A DNA stretch of 32,297 nucleotides, from the NCBI GenBank assembly GCA_031546815.1, contig JAVBJV010000005.1, positions 1 through 32,297 on the forward strand. Direction: 5' to 3'. The notes below the pieces were generated by a model that did not search any database, was not told where the DNA came from, and saw only the letters and a list, made by a program, of their open reading frames with translations. This DNA is from JAVBJV01 sp031546815 (GTDB lineage Bacteria > Pseudomonadota > Alphaproteobacteria > Acetobacterales > Acetobacteraceae). A program made the translations under genes and the position numbers. Below, in pieces: positions 7,742-13,956 of the stretch (position 1 is its first letter; each line of letters begins with the position of its first letter).

Positions 7742-8617
7742 TCAGCCCGCCGCGTAGGTTTTCAGGATACGCTGCATCGCCGGCGCCATATCCGGGCGCG
7801 ACAGGGCGAACGCCACCTGCGCTTCCAGATATCCGGCCTTGTCGCCGCAGTCGAACCGCTTGCCCGTGCAGCGCAGACCGTGGAACGGCTGCTGCCCGAT
7901 CAATCGCGCCATCGCGTCGGTCAGCTGGATCTCGCCACCGGCACCTTTTTCGAACCGCGCGATCTCGGCGATCACTTCCGGCATCAGCACGTAACGCCCG
8001 ATGATCGACAGGTTCGAGGGGGCTTCCTCGGGCTTCGGTTTTTCAACCAGCCCCAGAACCTCGACCTTCCTGCCGTCGTCGTGGCCGGTTTTCAGAATGC
8101 CGTAGCGGTTGGTATGTTCACGCGGCACTTCTTCCACCGCGACAACATTGCCGCCGGTTTCGGCATAGACGTCGGCCATCTGCTTCACCCACGACGTCTC
8201 GGCCTGAATCAGGTCGTCCGGCAGCAGAATGGCGAACGGTTCGTCGGCGATAAACGCCCGCGCGCACCAGATCGCGTGACCAAGCCCCAGCGGTACCTGC
8301 TGGCGGACCGACATGATCGAGCCCGGCATCATCGACGTGGTTTTCAGCAGTTCCAGCGCATCGGCCTTCTGGCGCTGTTCCAGCGTGGCCTGCAGTTCGT
8401 AGGCGATGTCGAAATGCTCAACCAGCGCCGTCTTGCCGCGCCCGGTCACGAAGCAGAATTCCTCGATCCCCGCCGCACGGGCTTCTTCCACTGCATACTG
8501 GATAAGGGGCTTGTCCACCACCGGCAGCATTTCCTTGGCCATCGACTTGGTGGCCGGCAGGAAACGGGTGCCTAGACCGGCAACAGGCAATACAGCCTTG
8601 CGCAGCTTCTTGATCAC
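7742..8617 (-). CDS. galU: UTP--glucose-1-phosphate uridylyltransferase
   Basis: GalU makes UDP-glucose from UTP and glucose-1-phosphate. The 291-residue product has the nucleotide-binding start AVLPVAGLGTRFLPATK (residues 8-24) with the essential KEMLPVVDKP following. Next come FVTGRGK, then LLPDD (about 150-155), and VLGLVEKPK with the sugar-binding residues. The start is a GTG at 8617 in a weak ribosome-binding context (AAGGAT further upstream). It is followed by ugd after 6 bp and the phosphohexomutase gene, giving a compact UDP-glucose/UDP-glucuronate operon. There is a 102-bp gap after maeB with no clear terminator, so galU may partly be read from upstream. Confidence 0.94.
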   Translation of the reverse strand: MIKKLRKAVLPVAGLGTRFLPATKSMAKEMLPVVDKPLIQYAVEEARAAGIEEFCFVTGRGKTALVEHFDIAYELQATLEQRQKADALELLKTTSMMPGSIMSVRQQVPLGLGHAIWCARAFIADEPFAILLPDDLIQAETSWVKQMADVYAETGGNVVAVEEVPREHTNRYGILKTGHDDGRKVEVLGLVEKPKPEEAPSNLSIIGRYVLMPEVIAEIARFEKGAGGEIQLTDAMARLIGQQPFHGLRCTGKRFDCGDKAGYLEAQVAFALSRPDMAPAMQRILKTYAAG

Positions 8618-8719
8618 GGGAGGCTAATCCTTGGAAAACAAATACTTCGTGGAATCTACCTACCACTCCGGGCGGAAATATGGCCAAACTGACGATATTC
8701 CCACCCCAAGCGCGGATTT

Positions 8720-11017
8720 TTACGGCTGTAGCTGCAACTGGGCCTGCGCCTGAACCTCGACCACCGCCAGCGCCGACAGGTTGACGATTCCGCGGGCCGT
8801 GGTGCTGGGCACCAGCACGTGGATCGGCTTCGCCATCCCCAGCAATTGCGGCCCCACCTGCAACCCGTCCGACGCGGCGCGCGTCAGCGAACACGCGATA
8901 TTGGCGGCATCGAGATTCGGGAACACCAGCAGATTGGCCGCCCCATGCAGCGTGCTGTCCAGGATCGACTGTTCGCGGATGGCCGGAATCAGCGCCGCAT
9001 CGGCGTGCATTTCCCCATCCACTTCCAGCGAGGGATCCAGCTTGCGGATCATCTCGAGCGCGCGGCGCATCTTCTTGGCTTCCGGCGCGTTCGACGCACC
9101 GAAGTTGGAATGCGACAGCAGCGCCGCCTTCGGCTGGATGCCAAACCGGCGCACGGCTGCAGCGGCATGCACGGTCATCTCGGCTACCTGTTCGGCCGTC
9201 GGTTCGATCAGCAGATGTGTATCGACGAAGAACAGCGGACCGCCCTGCAGGATGATCGTCGTCATCGCATAAACACGCGACGCGTCCGGGCTTTTGCCGA
9301 TCACGTCGAAGGCCTGCTTCCAGTGATGCGTCCATTCGCCCGTGCCGCCGACGATGGCGGCATCGACCATTCCGGCCTCCAACATCAGCGACGCCGTGGT
9401 GGATGTGCGCACCCGCACCGAACGCCGCGCCGCATCGTGCGGCAGACCGCGACGGCCCAGTTTTTTCTGCAGCAGTTCCACCAGATGCATCAGCCGCGGC
9501 TTGTCGGCCGCCGGATCGACGATCGTTGCATCTTTGTCGAACTGCAGACGCAAGCCCAGCTCACGCGTGCGCTGTTCGATAATGTCGCGACGACCCAGCA
9601 GCACCGGATGCGCAACGCCGTCATCCACCAGAATCTGCGCGGCACGCAGCACGCGCTCGTCTTCGCCATCGGAATAGGCGATGCGCTTCGGCGCTTTCTT
9701 CGCAGCCTCGGTTACCGGGCGCATCAGCTGGCCCGAACGGAACACGAAGCGTTCCAGATCGCGCTGGTATGCTTCCAGATCCGCAATCGGACGCGTCGCC
9801 ACCCCGCTGTCCATCGCGGCGCGTGCAACGGCGGGGGCGATCTCCAGGATCAGGCGCGGATCGAATGGCTTCGGGATGATGTATTCCGGCCCGAACACCG
9901 GCGCATGACCGCCATAGGCGGCCACCACCACTTCCGATGCCTCGGCCCGCGCCAGACGGGCGATTGCCTCGACCGCGGCGATCTTCATTTCCTCGTTGAT
10001 CGTCGTTGCGCCGACGTCCAGCGCGCCACGGAAGATGAACGGAAAACACAGGACGTTGTTGACCTGGTTCGGGTAATCGGTACGACCAGTGGCAATCACC
10101 GCATCGGGGCATGCGGCGCGCGCATCTTCCGGGGTGATTTCGGGTTCCGGATTCGCCAGCGCCATGATCAGCGGCTTCGGCGCAAAATGCTTCAGCCATT
10201 CGGGCTTCAGCACGCGCGGTGCCGACAGGCCCAGGAACACATCAGTGCCGGGCAGCACTTCTTCCAGCGTGCGCGCCGTAGTGTCCTGCGCGTAGACCGC
10301 CTTGTATTCGTCCATCAGTTCGGTGCGGCCTTTATAGACCACGCCCTTGATGTCGCACATCGTGACGTTCTCGCGCTTCGCGCCCATCGAGACCAGCAGG
10401 TTCACGCACGCCAGCGCCGCAGCGCCAGCGCCCGAGACCACGATCTTCGCGTTGCCGAGCACCTTGCCTTGCACCAGCAGACCATTGCGCACGGCGGCCG
10501 CCACAATAATCGCCGTGCCGTGCTGGTCGTCGTGGAATACCGGGATCTTCATGCGGGCGCGCAATTCGCGCTCGATCACGAAGCATTCCGGCGCCTTGAT
10601 GTCTTCAAGGTTGATACCACCAAAAGTCGGTTCCAGCACCGCCACGGCTTCGATGAATTTCTGCGGATCTTTCTCGTCCACCTCGATGTCGAACACGTCG
10701 ACGCCGGCGAATTTCTTGAACAGGACGGCCTTGCCCTCCATCACCGGCTTGCCGGCCAGCGCGCCGATATCGCCCAGCCCCAGCACCGCCGTGCCGTTCG
10801 AGATCACGCCGACCAGATTGGCGCGCGCGGTATAAAGCGCGGCGGTCGATGGGTCTTCCTGAATAGCCTCGCACGCGGCGGCAACGCCGGGGGAATAAGC
10901 AAGCGCCAGATCGCGCTGGGTTGCCATGCGCTTGGTGGGTTCGACGGACAGTTTCCCCGGGTGTGGCAGCCGATGATAATCAAGCGCGTCTTTACGGAAG
11001 CTGTCGTTCATCGGCAT
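8720..11017 (-). CDS. maeB: NADP-dependent malic enzyme, MaeB type with phosphotransacetylase-like domain
   Basis: It decarboxylates malate to pyruvate, forming NADPH. The about 765-residue protein is the long bacterial form. The N-terminal malic domain runs to about residue 165, with SPGVAAAC and VLGLGDIGALAGKPVMEGK. The NAD(P)-binding domain carries VVSGAGAAALACVNLL. From about residue 430 to the end there is a phosphotransacetylase-like domain, which in this family is regulatory (acetyl-CoA sensing) rather than catalytic. The ATG at 11017 is chosen because GGTGGGGGA sits 7 bases upstream. A GTG at 11032 overlaps a hairpin, and an ATG at 11011 is the other option. A perfect stem-loop lies just before the ribosome-binding site, and tRNA-Leu lies upstream on the same strand. 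Confidence 0.95.
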   Translation of the reverse strand: MPMNDSFRKDALDYHRLPHPGKLSVEPTKRMATQRDLALAYSPGVAAACEAIQEDPSTAALYTARANLVGVISNGTAVLGLGDIGALAGKPVMEGKAVLFKKFAGVDVFDIEVDEKDPQKFIEAVAVLEPTFGGINLEDIKAPECFVIERELRARMKIPVFHDDQHGTAIIVAAAVRNGLLVQGKVLGNAKIVVSGAGAAALACVNLLVSMGAKRENVTMCDIKGVVYKGRTELMDEYKAVYAQDTTARTLEEVLPGTDVFLGLSAPRVLKPEWLKHFAPKPLIMALANPEPEITPEDARAACPDAVIATGRTDYPNQVNNVLCFPFIFRGALDVGATTINEEMKIAAVEAIARLARAEASEVVVAAYGGHAPVFGPEYIIPKPFDPRLILEIAPAVARAAMDSGVATRPIADLEAYQRDLERFVFRSGQLMRPVTEAAKKAPKRIAYSDGEDERVLRAAQILVDDGVAHPVLLGRRDIIEQRTRELGLRLQFDKDATIVDPAADKPRLMHLVELLQKKLGRRGLPHDAARRSVRVRTSTTASLMLEAGMVDAAIVGGTGEWTHHWKQAFDVIGKSPDASRVYAMTTIILQGGPLFFVDTHLLIEPTAEQVAEMTVHAAAAVRRFGIQPKAALLSHSNFGASNAPEAKKMRRALEMIRKLDPSLEVDGEMHADAALIPAIREQSILDSTLHGAANLLVFPNLDAANIACSLTRAASDGLQVGPQLLGMAKPIHVLVPSTTARGIVNLSALAVVEVQAQAQLQLQP

Positions 11018-11031
11018 ATAGATATCCCCCA

Positions 11032-11050
11032 CCTGCTGGAAACCAGCAGG
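11032..11050 (-). repeat. Perfect stem-loop directly upstream of the maeB ribosome-binding site
   Basis: CCTGCTGG and CCAGCAGG form an 8-bp perfect stem with a three-base loop. In the minus-strand transcript it ends exactly where the purine-rich maeB ribosome-binding site (GTGGGGGA) begins. There is no T-run behind it, so it is not a terminator. It could protect the mRNA 5' end created after tRNA processing, or tune maeB translation; either role is inference. Confidence 0.6.
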
Positions 11051-11086
11051 ATATGTTCACACCCATCGGATGGCAAAGAGAAGAGA

Positions 11087-11172
11087 TGGTGCGGTCAAGA
11101 AGATTCGAACTTCCACGGGGTTGCCCCCACCAGCACCTCAAGCTGGCGCGTCTACCATTCCGCCATGACCGC
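11087..11172 (-). tRNA. tRNA-Leu (anticodon GAG)
   Basis: An 86-nt type II tRNA on the minus strand. The acceptor stem GCGGTCA pairs with TGACCGC, followed by discriminator A and an encoded CCA. The anticodon stem CCAGC/GCTGG holds the loop TTGAGGT, giving anticodon GAG, which reads CUC/CUU leucine codons. A long variable arm (GGGG/CCCC type) and a T-loop TTCGAAT are present. It lies 69 bp upstream of maeB on the same strand and is divergent from lipB. Confidence 0.96.
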
Positions 11173-11178
11173 ACGTCA

Positions 11179-11195
11179 GTCGGGCATTACCCGAC
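11179..11195. promoter_or_regulatory. 17-bp perfect inverted repeat between tRNA-Leu and lipB
   Basis: GTCGGG-CATTA-CCCGAC is a perfect 6-bp inverted repeat with a 5-base centre. It starts 7 bp upstream of the mature tRNA 5' end and lies 22 bp before the lipB start on the other strand. Its AT centre (TAATG on the minus strand) is placed where a -10 box for the tRNA would fall. It could be an operator or a hairpin in the tRNA leader; no factor can be named. Confidence 0.45.
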
Positions 11196-11217
11196 GGCAG
11201 AGGCGGGCGTATAGCCT

Positions 11218-11892
11218 ATGTTCTCGCAGAGTTCAACGGAGGGTGTGGAATGGAAATTTTCCGAGGGTCTGACCCCCTATCCCGACGCCCTGGCCTTCAT
11301 GCAGGACCGCGTGGCCGCCATCCGCGCCGGCACTGCGGGCGAACTGGTCTGGATGGTGGAACACCCGCCACTGTATACGGCAGGGACCTCGGCCAACCGG
11401 GCGGATCTGACCGATCCGGACCGTTTCCCGACCTTTGATGCAGGACGCGGTGGGCAGTGGACCTATCACGGGCCGGGGCAGCGCGTGGCGTATGTAATGC
11501 TGGACCTGGCGCAGCGCGGGCGCGACATCCGCGCCTATGTGCACGGGCTGGAGGAATGGGCGATCCGCGCACTGGCCCAGTTCAACGTACGCGCCGAACG
11601 CCGCGAAGGCCGGGTTGGTCTGTGGGTGGCGGATCCCATCGCCGGGACCGAGGCCAAAATCGGCGCCATCGGCGTGCGGGTGACACGCTGGGTGTCGTGG
11701 CACGGCATCGCGCTGAATGTGGAGCCAAATTTATCACATTTTGCAGGTATTGTGCCGTGTGGGATTCGTCAGCACGGCGTAACCAGTCTGGCGGCACTCG
11801 GGATTCCGGTAACAATGGAAGATCTGGATATCGTTTTGCAACAAACCTGGGGCGAGGTTTTTGCTAGAGATACTTCACTCGGGATCAGATGA
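11218..11892 (+). CDS. lipB: Octanoyltransferase LipB
   Basis: LipB moves octanoyl from acyl carrier protein to the lipoyl domains of 2-oxoacid dehydrogenases and the glycine cleavage H protein, the first step of lipoate synthesis. The 224-residue protein has EHPPLYTAGTS (49-58), the RGGQWTYHGPGQ loop (77-88), Lys147 in AKIGAIGVR, and the acyl-accepting Cys181 in PCGIRQHGVTS. This is the full catalytic set. The ATG at 11218 is used; the family match begins only around residue 10 (VEWKFSEGL), where a GTG exists but sits too close to its GGAGG. Codon use turns AT-rich over the last 60 codons (LSHF, IVLQQTWGEVFA), at the border of the AT-rich stretch that follows. Confidence 0.95.
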   Translation: MFSQSSTEGVEWKFSEGLTPYPDALAFMQDRVAAIRAGTAGELVWMVEHPPLYTAGTSANRADLTDPDRFPTFDAGRGGQWTYHGPGQRVAYVMLDLAQRGRDIRAYVHGLEEWAIRALAQFNVRAERREGRVGLWVADPIAGTEAKIGAIGVRVTRWVSWHGIALNVEPNLSHFAGIVPCGIRQHGVTSLAALGIPVTMEDLDIVLQQTWGEVFARDTSLGIR

Positions 11893-12189
11893 TCGGTTTT
11901 TTGAAAATAAAAATTTTATTGCCAATCGGTAACCAGATCAAATTTTAAATAAAAAAAATGCGCTGCATCGAAACGTGTCATAATAAGTGTGACAGATAGG
12001 TCATCAAAATTTACGCCGCAACTCCATTAAAATTTTAAATTTTTTCATGATTTTTATCCATTTATTTAAATTTATTTTCTGGAATTGTAATATTTATTAT
12101 TTTTTACTTTTTTGCATTTACATTTTATTTAAAAGCGGCATTATTTCCCATAATATACCATCTCTTCATGCCGATTCAAGAATAAAGAA
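11893..12189. other. Very AT-rich intergenic stretch
   Basis: About 300 bp with long A and T runs, estimated by eye at roughly a quarter G+C against more than 60 percent in the flanking genes. No gene is visible; stops occur in all frames. An 11-bp direct repeat AAATTTTAAAT occurs at 11940 and 12030, exactly 90 bp apart. TGTCA at 11976-11980 and TGACA at 11990-11994 form an inverted repeat. A T6 run straight after the lipB stop may act as a weak terminator (4-bp GATC stem). The stretch looks like horizontally acquired or silencer-type DNA. Confidence 0.8.
12128..12156 (+). promoter_or_regulatory. Possible promoter for the clamp-like gene
   Basis: TTTAAA (12128-12133) and overlapping CATAAT/TAATAT (12149-12156) resemble -35 and -10 boxes at a spacing of 15-17 bp, about 35 bp before the ATG at 12190. 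In DNA this AT-rich such matches arise easily by chance, so the call is weak. Confidence 0.25.
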
Positions 12190-12954
12190 ATGTTGGTAAC
12201 CGTACGAGCCACCGCTGGTTGCATCGGATTCTCTGGAGATTTTGTCTCCCCCAATACCGATCAGCACGCCTTAAGAGGCATTTTTATTCAATCCAATAGT
12301 GCGGGTGGAATAAACGTTACTGCGGCGAACGGTCGGAATATGGTTCGCTTTCACGATCAAACCGGTTTTTCATCAAAGCCCGGCGAGGTTCCGGCCGAGG
12401 ATATCATCCTCAACTTTTCATCCTATTTTCTGAAGCTGTGCCGTCGGTATCCGGATCAGCAGGTGCTGATAGATCTTGATAGTTTTGTCGCGGAGCTGAC
12501 CATGCCCGCGCACACCAAAGCACCGCCCGTCATCTCGAAGGTGAGCGTCATCGAAGCCACGTTCCCGGACCTGCACTGGATCAACGCAATTGCGCTGACA
12601 ACATCCATCTCGTTGCCGTTGACCGCCTTCAATACCAGCCACCTATCGAAATTTTTCGGGCCGATCGCCTGGTCGTACACAAAGTTCACGCGCCAGAAAT
12701 CCGATACATGCGGCCTTGTTCTACGGTCGAACAGCACCAGCGCCCCCGCCTTCGTCGGGCCGTATCAGGTTGCACAGTCGAGCGTGTCCTGGTTCGGGCT
12801 GGTCATGCCGATCGCCCAGCCGGAAGAGTCGCCAATTCTTCTCAAGGTCCCGCCTGAACTGCTGCCGCAACAGCAGGCAATGCCGCCGCACATGCACGCC
12901 CCCACGGAAGATCTGCGCACCGATTATATGCACCGGGAATTGTCGATCCCCTAA
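12190..12954 (+). CDS. Divergent sliding-clamp (DnaN)-like protein, shortened; function unknown
   Basis: This encodes 254 residues with no clear close family. Read by eye it follows the bacterial beta clamp from its middle domain on. LRGIFIQ (28-34) followed by INVTAANGRNMVRF (41-54) matches the L-x-G...VATDGHRLAV pattern. IILNFSSYFLKLC then QVLID (72-95) matches the next helix and strand. ATFPDLHWIN (123-132) matches the very typical FPDY-R-V motif. SLPLTAFNTSHLSKFF (141-156) and WFGLVMPI (201-208) match the last half domain (FN-x-x-Y-L..., Y-VMP-M). The N-terminal clamp domain and the first half of domain III are missing. A Pro-rich tail (211-254) follows. The ATG is preceded only by a weak AAAGAA. 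The gene is less GC-rich than its neighbours, has AT-rich DNA upstream, and its stop overlaps the acylphosphatase stop. Clamp homology is an inference from motif order; the gene itself is well supported. Confidence 0.72.
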   Translation: MLVTVRATAGCIGFSGDFVSPNTDQHALRGIFIQSNSAGGINVTAANGRNMVRFHDQTGFSSKPGEVPAEDIILNFSSYFLKLCRRYPDQQVLIDLDSFVAELTMPAHTKAPPVISKVSVIEATFPDLHWINAIALTTSISLPLTAFNTSHLSKFFGPIAWSYTKFTRQKSDTCGLVLRSNSTSAPAFVGPYQVAQSSVSWFGLVMPIAQPEESPILLKVPPELLPQQQAMPPHMHAPTEDLRTDYMHRELSIP

Positions 12955-13226
12955 ACCGTCGCCCGACGCATAAAACCCGGGGCCGGCGGGGCTTCGGCCG
13001 GTTCTTCGACAATGCCTTCCACCTGCGCCAGCGTCGGGCCAACCCGGCACAGACGTAGCAGTTCCTCGACGGTTGCAACCTCGCCCGCAAACAGCGCCTC
13101 GACCGATCCATCCATGCGGTTGCGCACCCAGCCGGAAACACAGAGCTGCACGGCCTGCTGCATCAGCCAGTCACGATAGCCGACGCCCTGCACCCGCCCC
13201 GTGATGATCACCCGTTTTGCGTTCAT
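12951..13226 (-). CDS. acyP: Acylphosphatase
   Basis: A 91-residue enzyme hydrolysing acyl phosphates such as acetyl phosphate or 1,3-bisphosphoglycerate. The signature GRVQGVGYRDW (residues 10-20) carries the substrate-binding Arg18, and SGWVRNRMDGSVEA carries the catalytic Asn36. The length is normal for the family, and the last 15 residues are Pro/Ala-rich. GGAGTT precedes the ATG. It is the last gene of the operon running from rarA, 16 bp after the ATP12-type gene. Its TAG overlaps the TAA of the convergent clamp-like gene (CTAA), so the two genes share their ends with no terminator between them. Confidence 0.93.
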   Translation of the reverse strand: MNAKRVIITGRVQGVGYRDWLMQQAVQLCVSGWVRNRMDGSVEALFAGEVATVEELLRLCRVGPTLAQVEGIVEEPAEAPPAPGFMRRATV

Positions 13227-13242
13227 GCGTAACTCCGCGCTG

Positions 13243-13956
13243 TCACGCCTGCCCCAGCAGTTCGATCAACCGGGCGGCCAACAGCACATCCTTGCGCATT
13301 TCGGCGCGGCGTGCAGCAGCTTCCTTGTCCACGCCCCACAGTTTTTCCTGATGCAGATCGTCCACCGTCGCCACATCGTGCGCGACATCGGGTGCGATCT
13401 CGCCCTCGGCCACCGCCAATGCCAGCACCAGCGATCCCAGCGCGGGGACCAGCACGCCCAGCGCCGCGATATGCAGCGGGCTGTATCGCGCAACGGCACG
13501 TTGTAATGCCTGCAGCGCAGCGGCGTCCTGCTGCACCGGGACGATACCGCCGGTAACCCGCAATGGCGCATCCAGCGCCCGCGCCGCCCAGTCGATCCAG
13601 GGCTGCCAATGCGCGGCCTGTGCCGCCGCCAGACTTTCCGGATCTGTCGCGCGATAGCAGAGCAGGTCGGTCTCGCCATATTTTACCATCGCCCGCACGG
13701 TCGCTTCCGGGTTCGGGGCCACGCGTTCCTGCCCGGTGCTGGCGATGCGGGTCAGCGGCAGGTCCTCCATGCGGAATTCCGCGTTGCGCACACCGCCGGC
13801 CACGTCACGCCATTCATCGGCAATCGCCTTGGCCAGGGCGCGGGTCGGCACCTGCAGCGGTGCGCCGCCGGGCAGCTTCACCGCACGTCCATCCAGCTGC
13901 ACACAATACCCGCCATCGATTTCCGCAACGCACGCCTGATCCCAGAAACGCTTCAC
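13243..13956 (-). CDS. ATP12-family F1-ATPase assembly chaperone
   Basis: A 237-residue protein of the ATP12 family, found in alphaproteobacteria and mitochondria, where it binds the F1 alpha subunit before assembly of ATP synthase. It begins KRFWDQACVAEIDGGYCVQLDGRAVKLP, a typical start, followed by LAKAIADEWRD, then MPLTR-like MEDLPLTRIAST. The family helix motif TDLLCYRA and later WQPWIDWAARAL are present, and the C-terminal EKLWGVDKEAAARR motif is intact. The start chosen is the GTG at 13956, which overlaps the stop of the AsmA-family gene (GTGA) and has AGAGGA upstream. The frame is open further upstream but that part is inside the neighbour. Cytoplasmic. Confidence 0.9.
   Translation of the reverse strand: MKRFWDQACVAEIDGGYCVQLDGRAVKLPGGAPLQVPTRALAKAIADEWRDVAGGVRNAEFRMEDLPLTRIASTGQERVAPNPEATVRAMVKYGETDLLCYRATDPESLAAAQAAHWQPWIDWAARALDAPLRVTGGIVPVQQDAAALQALQRAVARYSPLHIAALGVLVPALGSLVLALAVAEGEIAPDVAHDVATVDDLHQEKLWGVDKEAAARRAEMRKDVLLAARLIELLGQA

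Noticed and set aside
6446..8575. Long plus-strand open frame opposite ugd and galU
   Set aside because: It runs across two real genes and their junction, with shadow-type composition and no recognisable motif.
8819..11272. Very long plus-strand open frame opposite maeB
   Set aside because: It is antisense to a clear malic enzyme gene. Its product is rich in Arg, His and Gln, typical of shadow frames in GC-rich DNA, and matches no family.
11893..12189. Possible insertion sequence or CRISPR leader in the AT-rich stretch
   Set aside because: There are no terminal inverted repeats, transposase fragments or regularly spaced repeats; the two 11-bp copies are single direct repeats in low-complexity DNA.
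12418..12737. Minus-strand open frames within the clamp-like gene
   Set aside because: They are short and lack ribosome-binding sites and motifs. The plus-strand frame spans the whole interval and shows clamp-like motif order.
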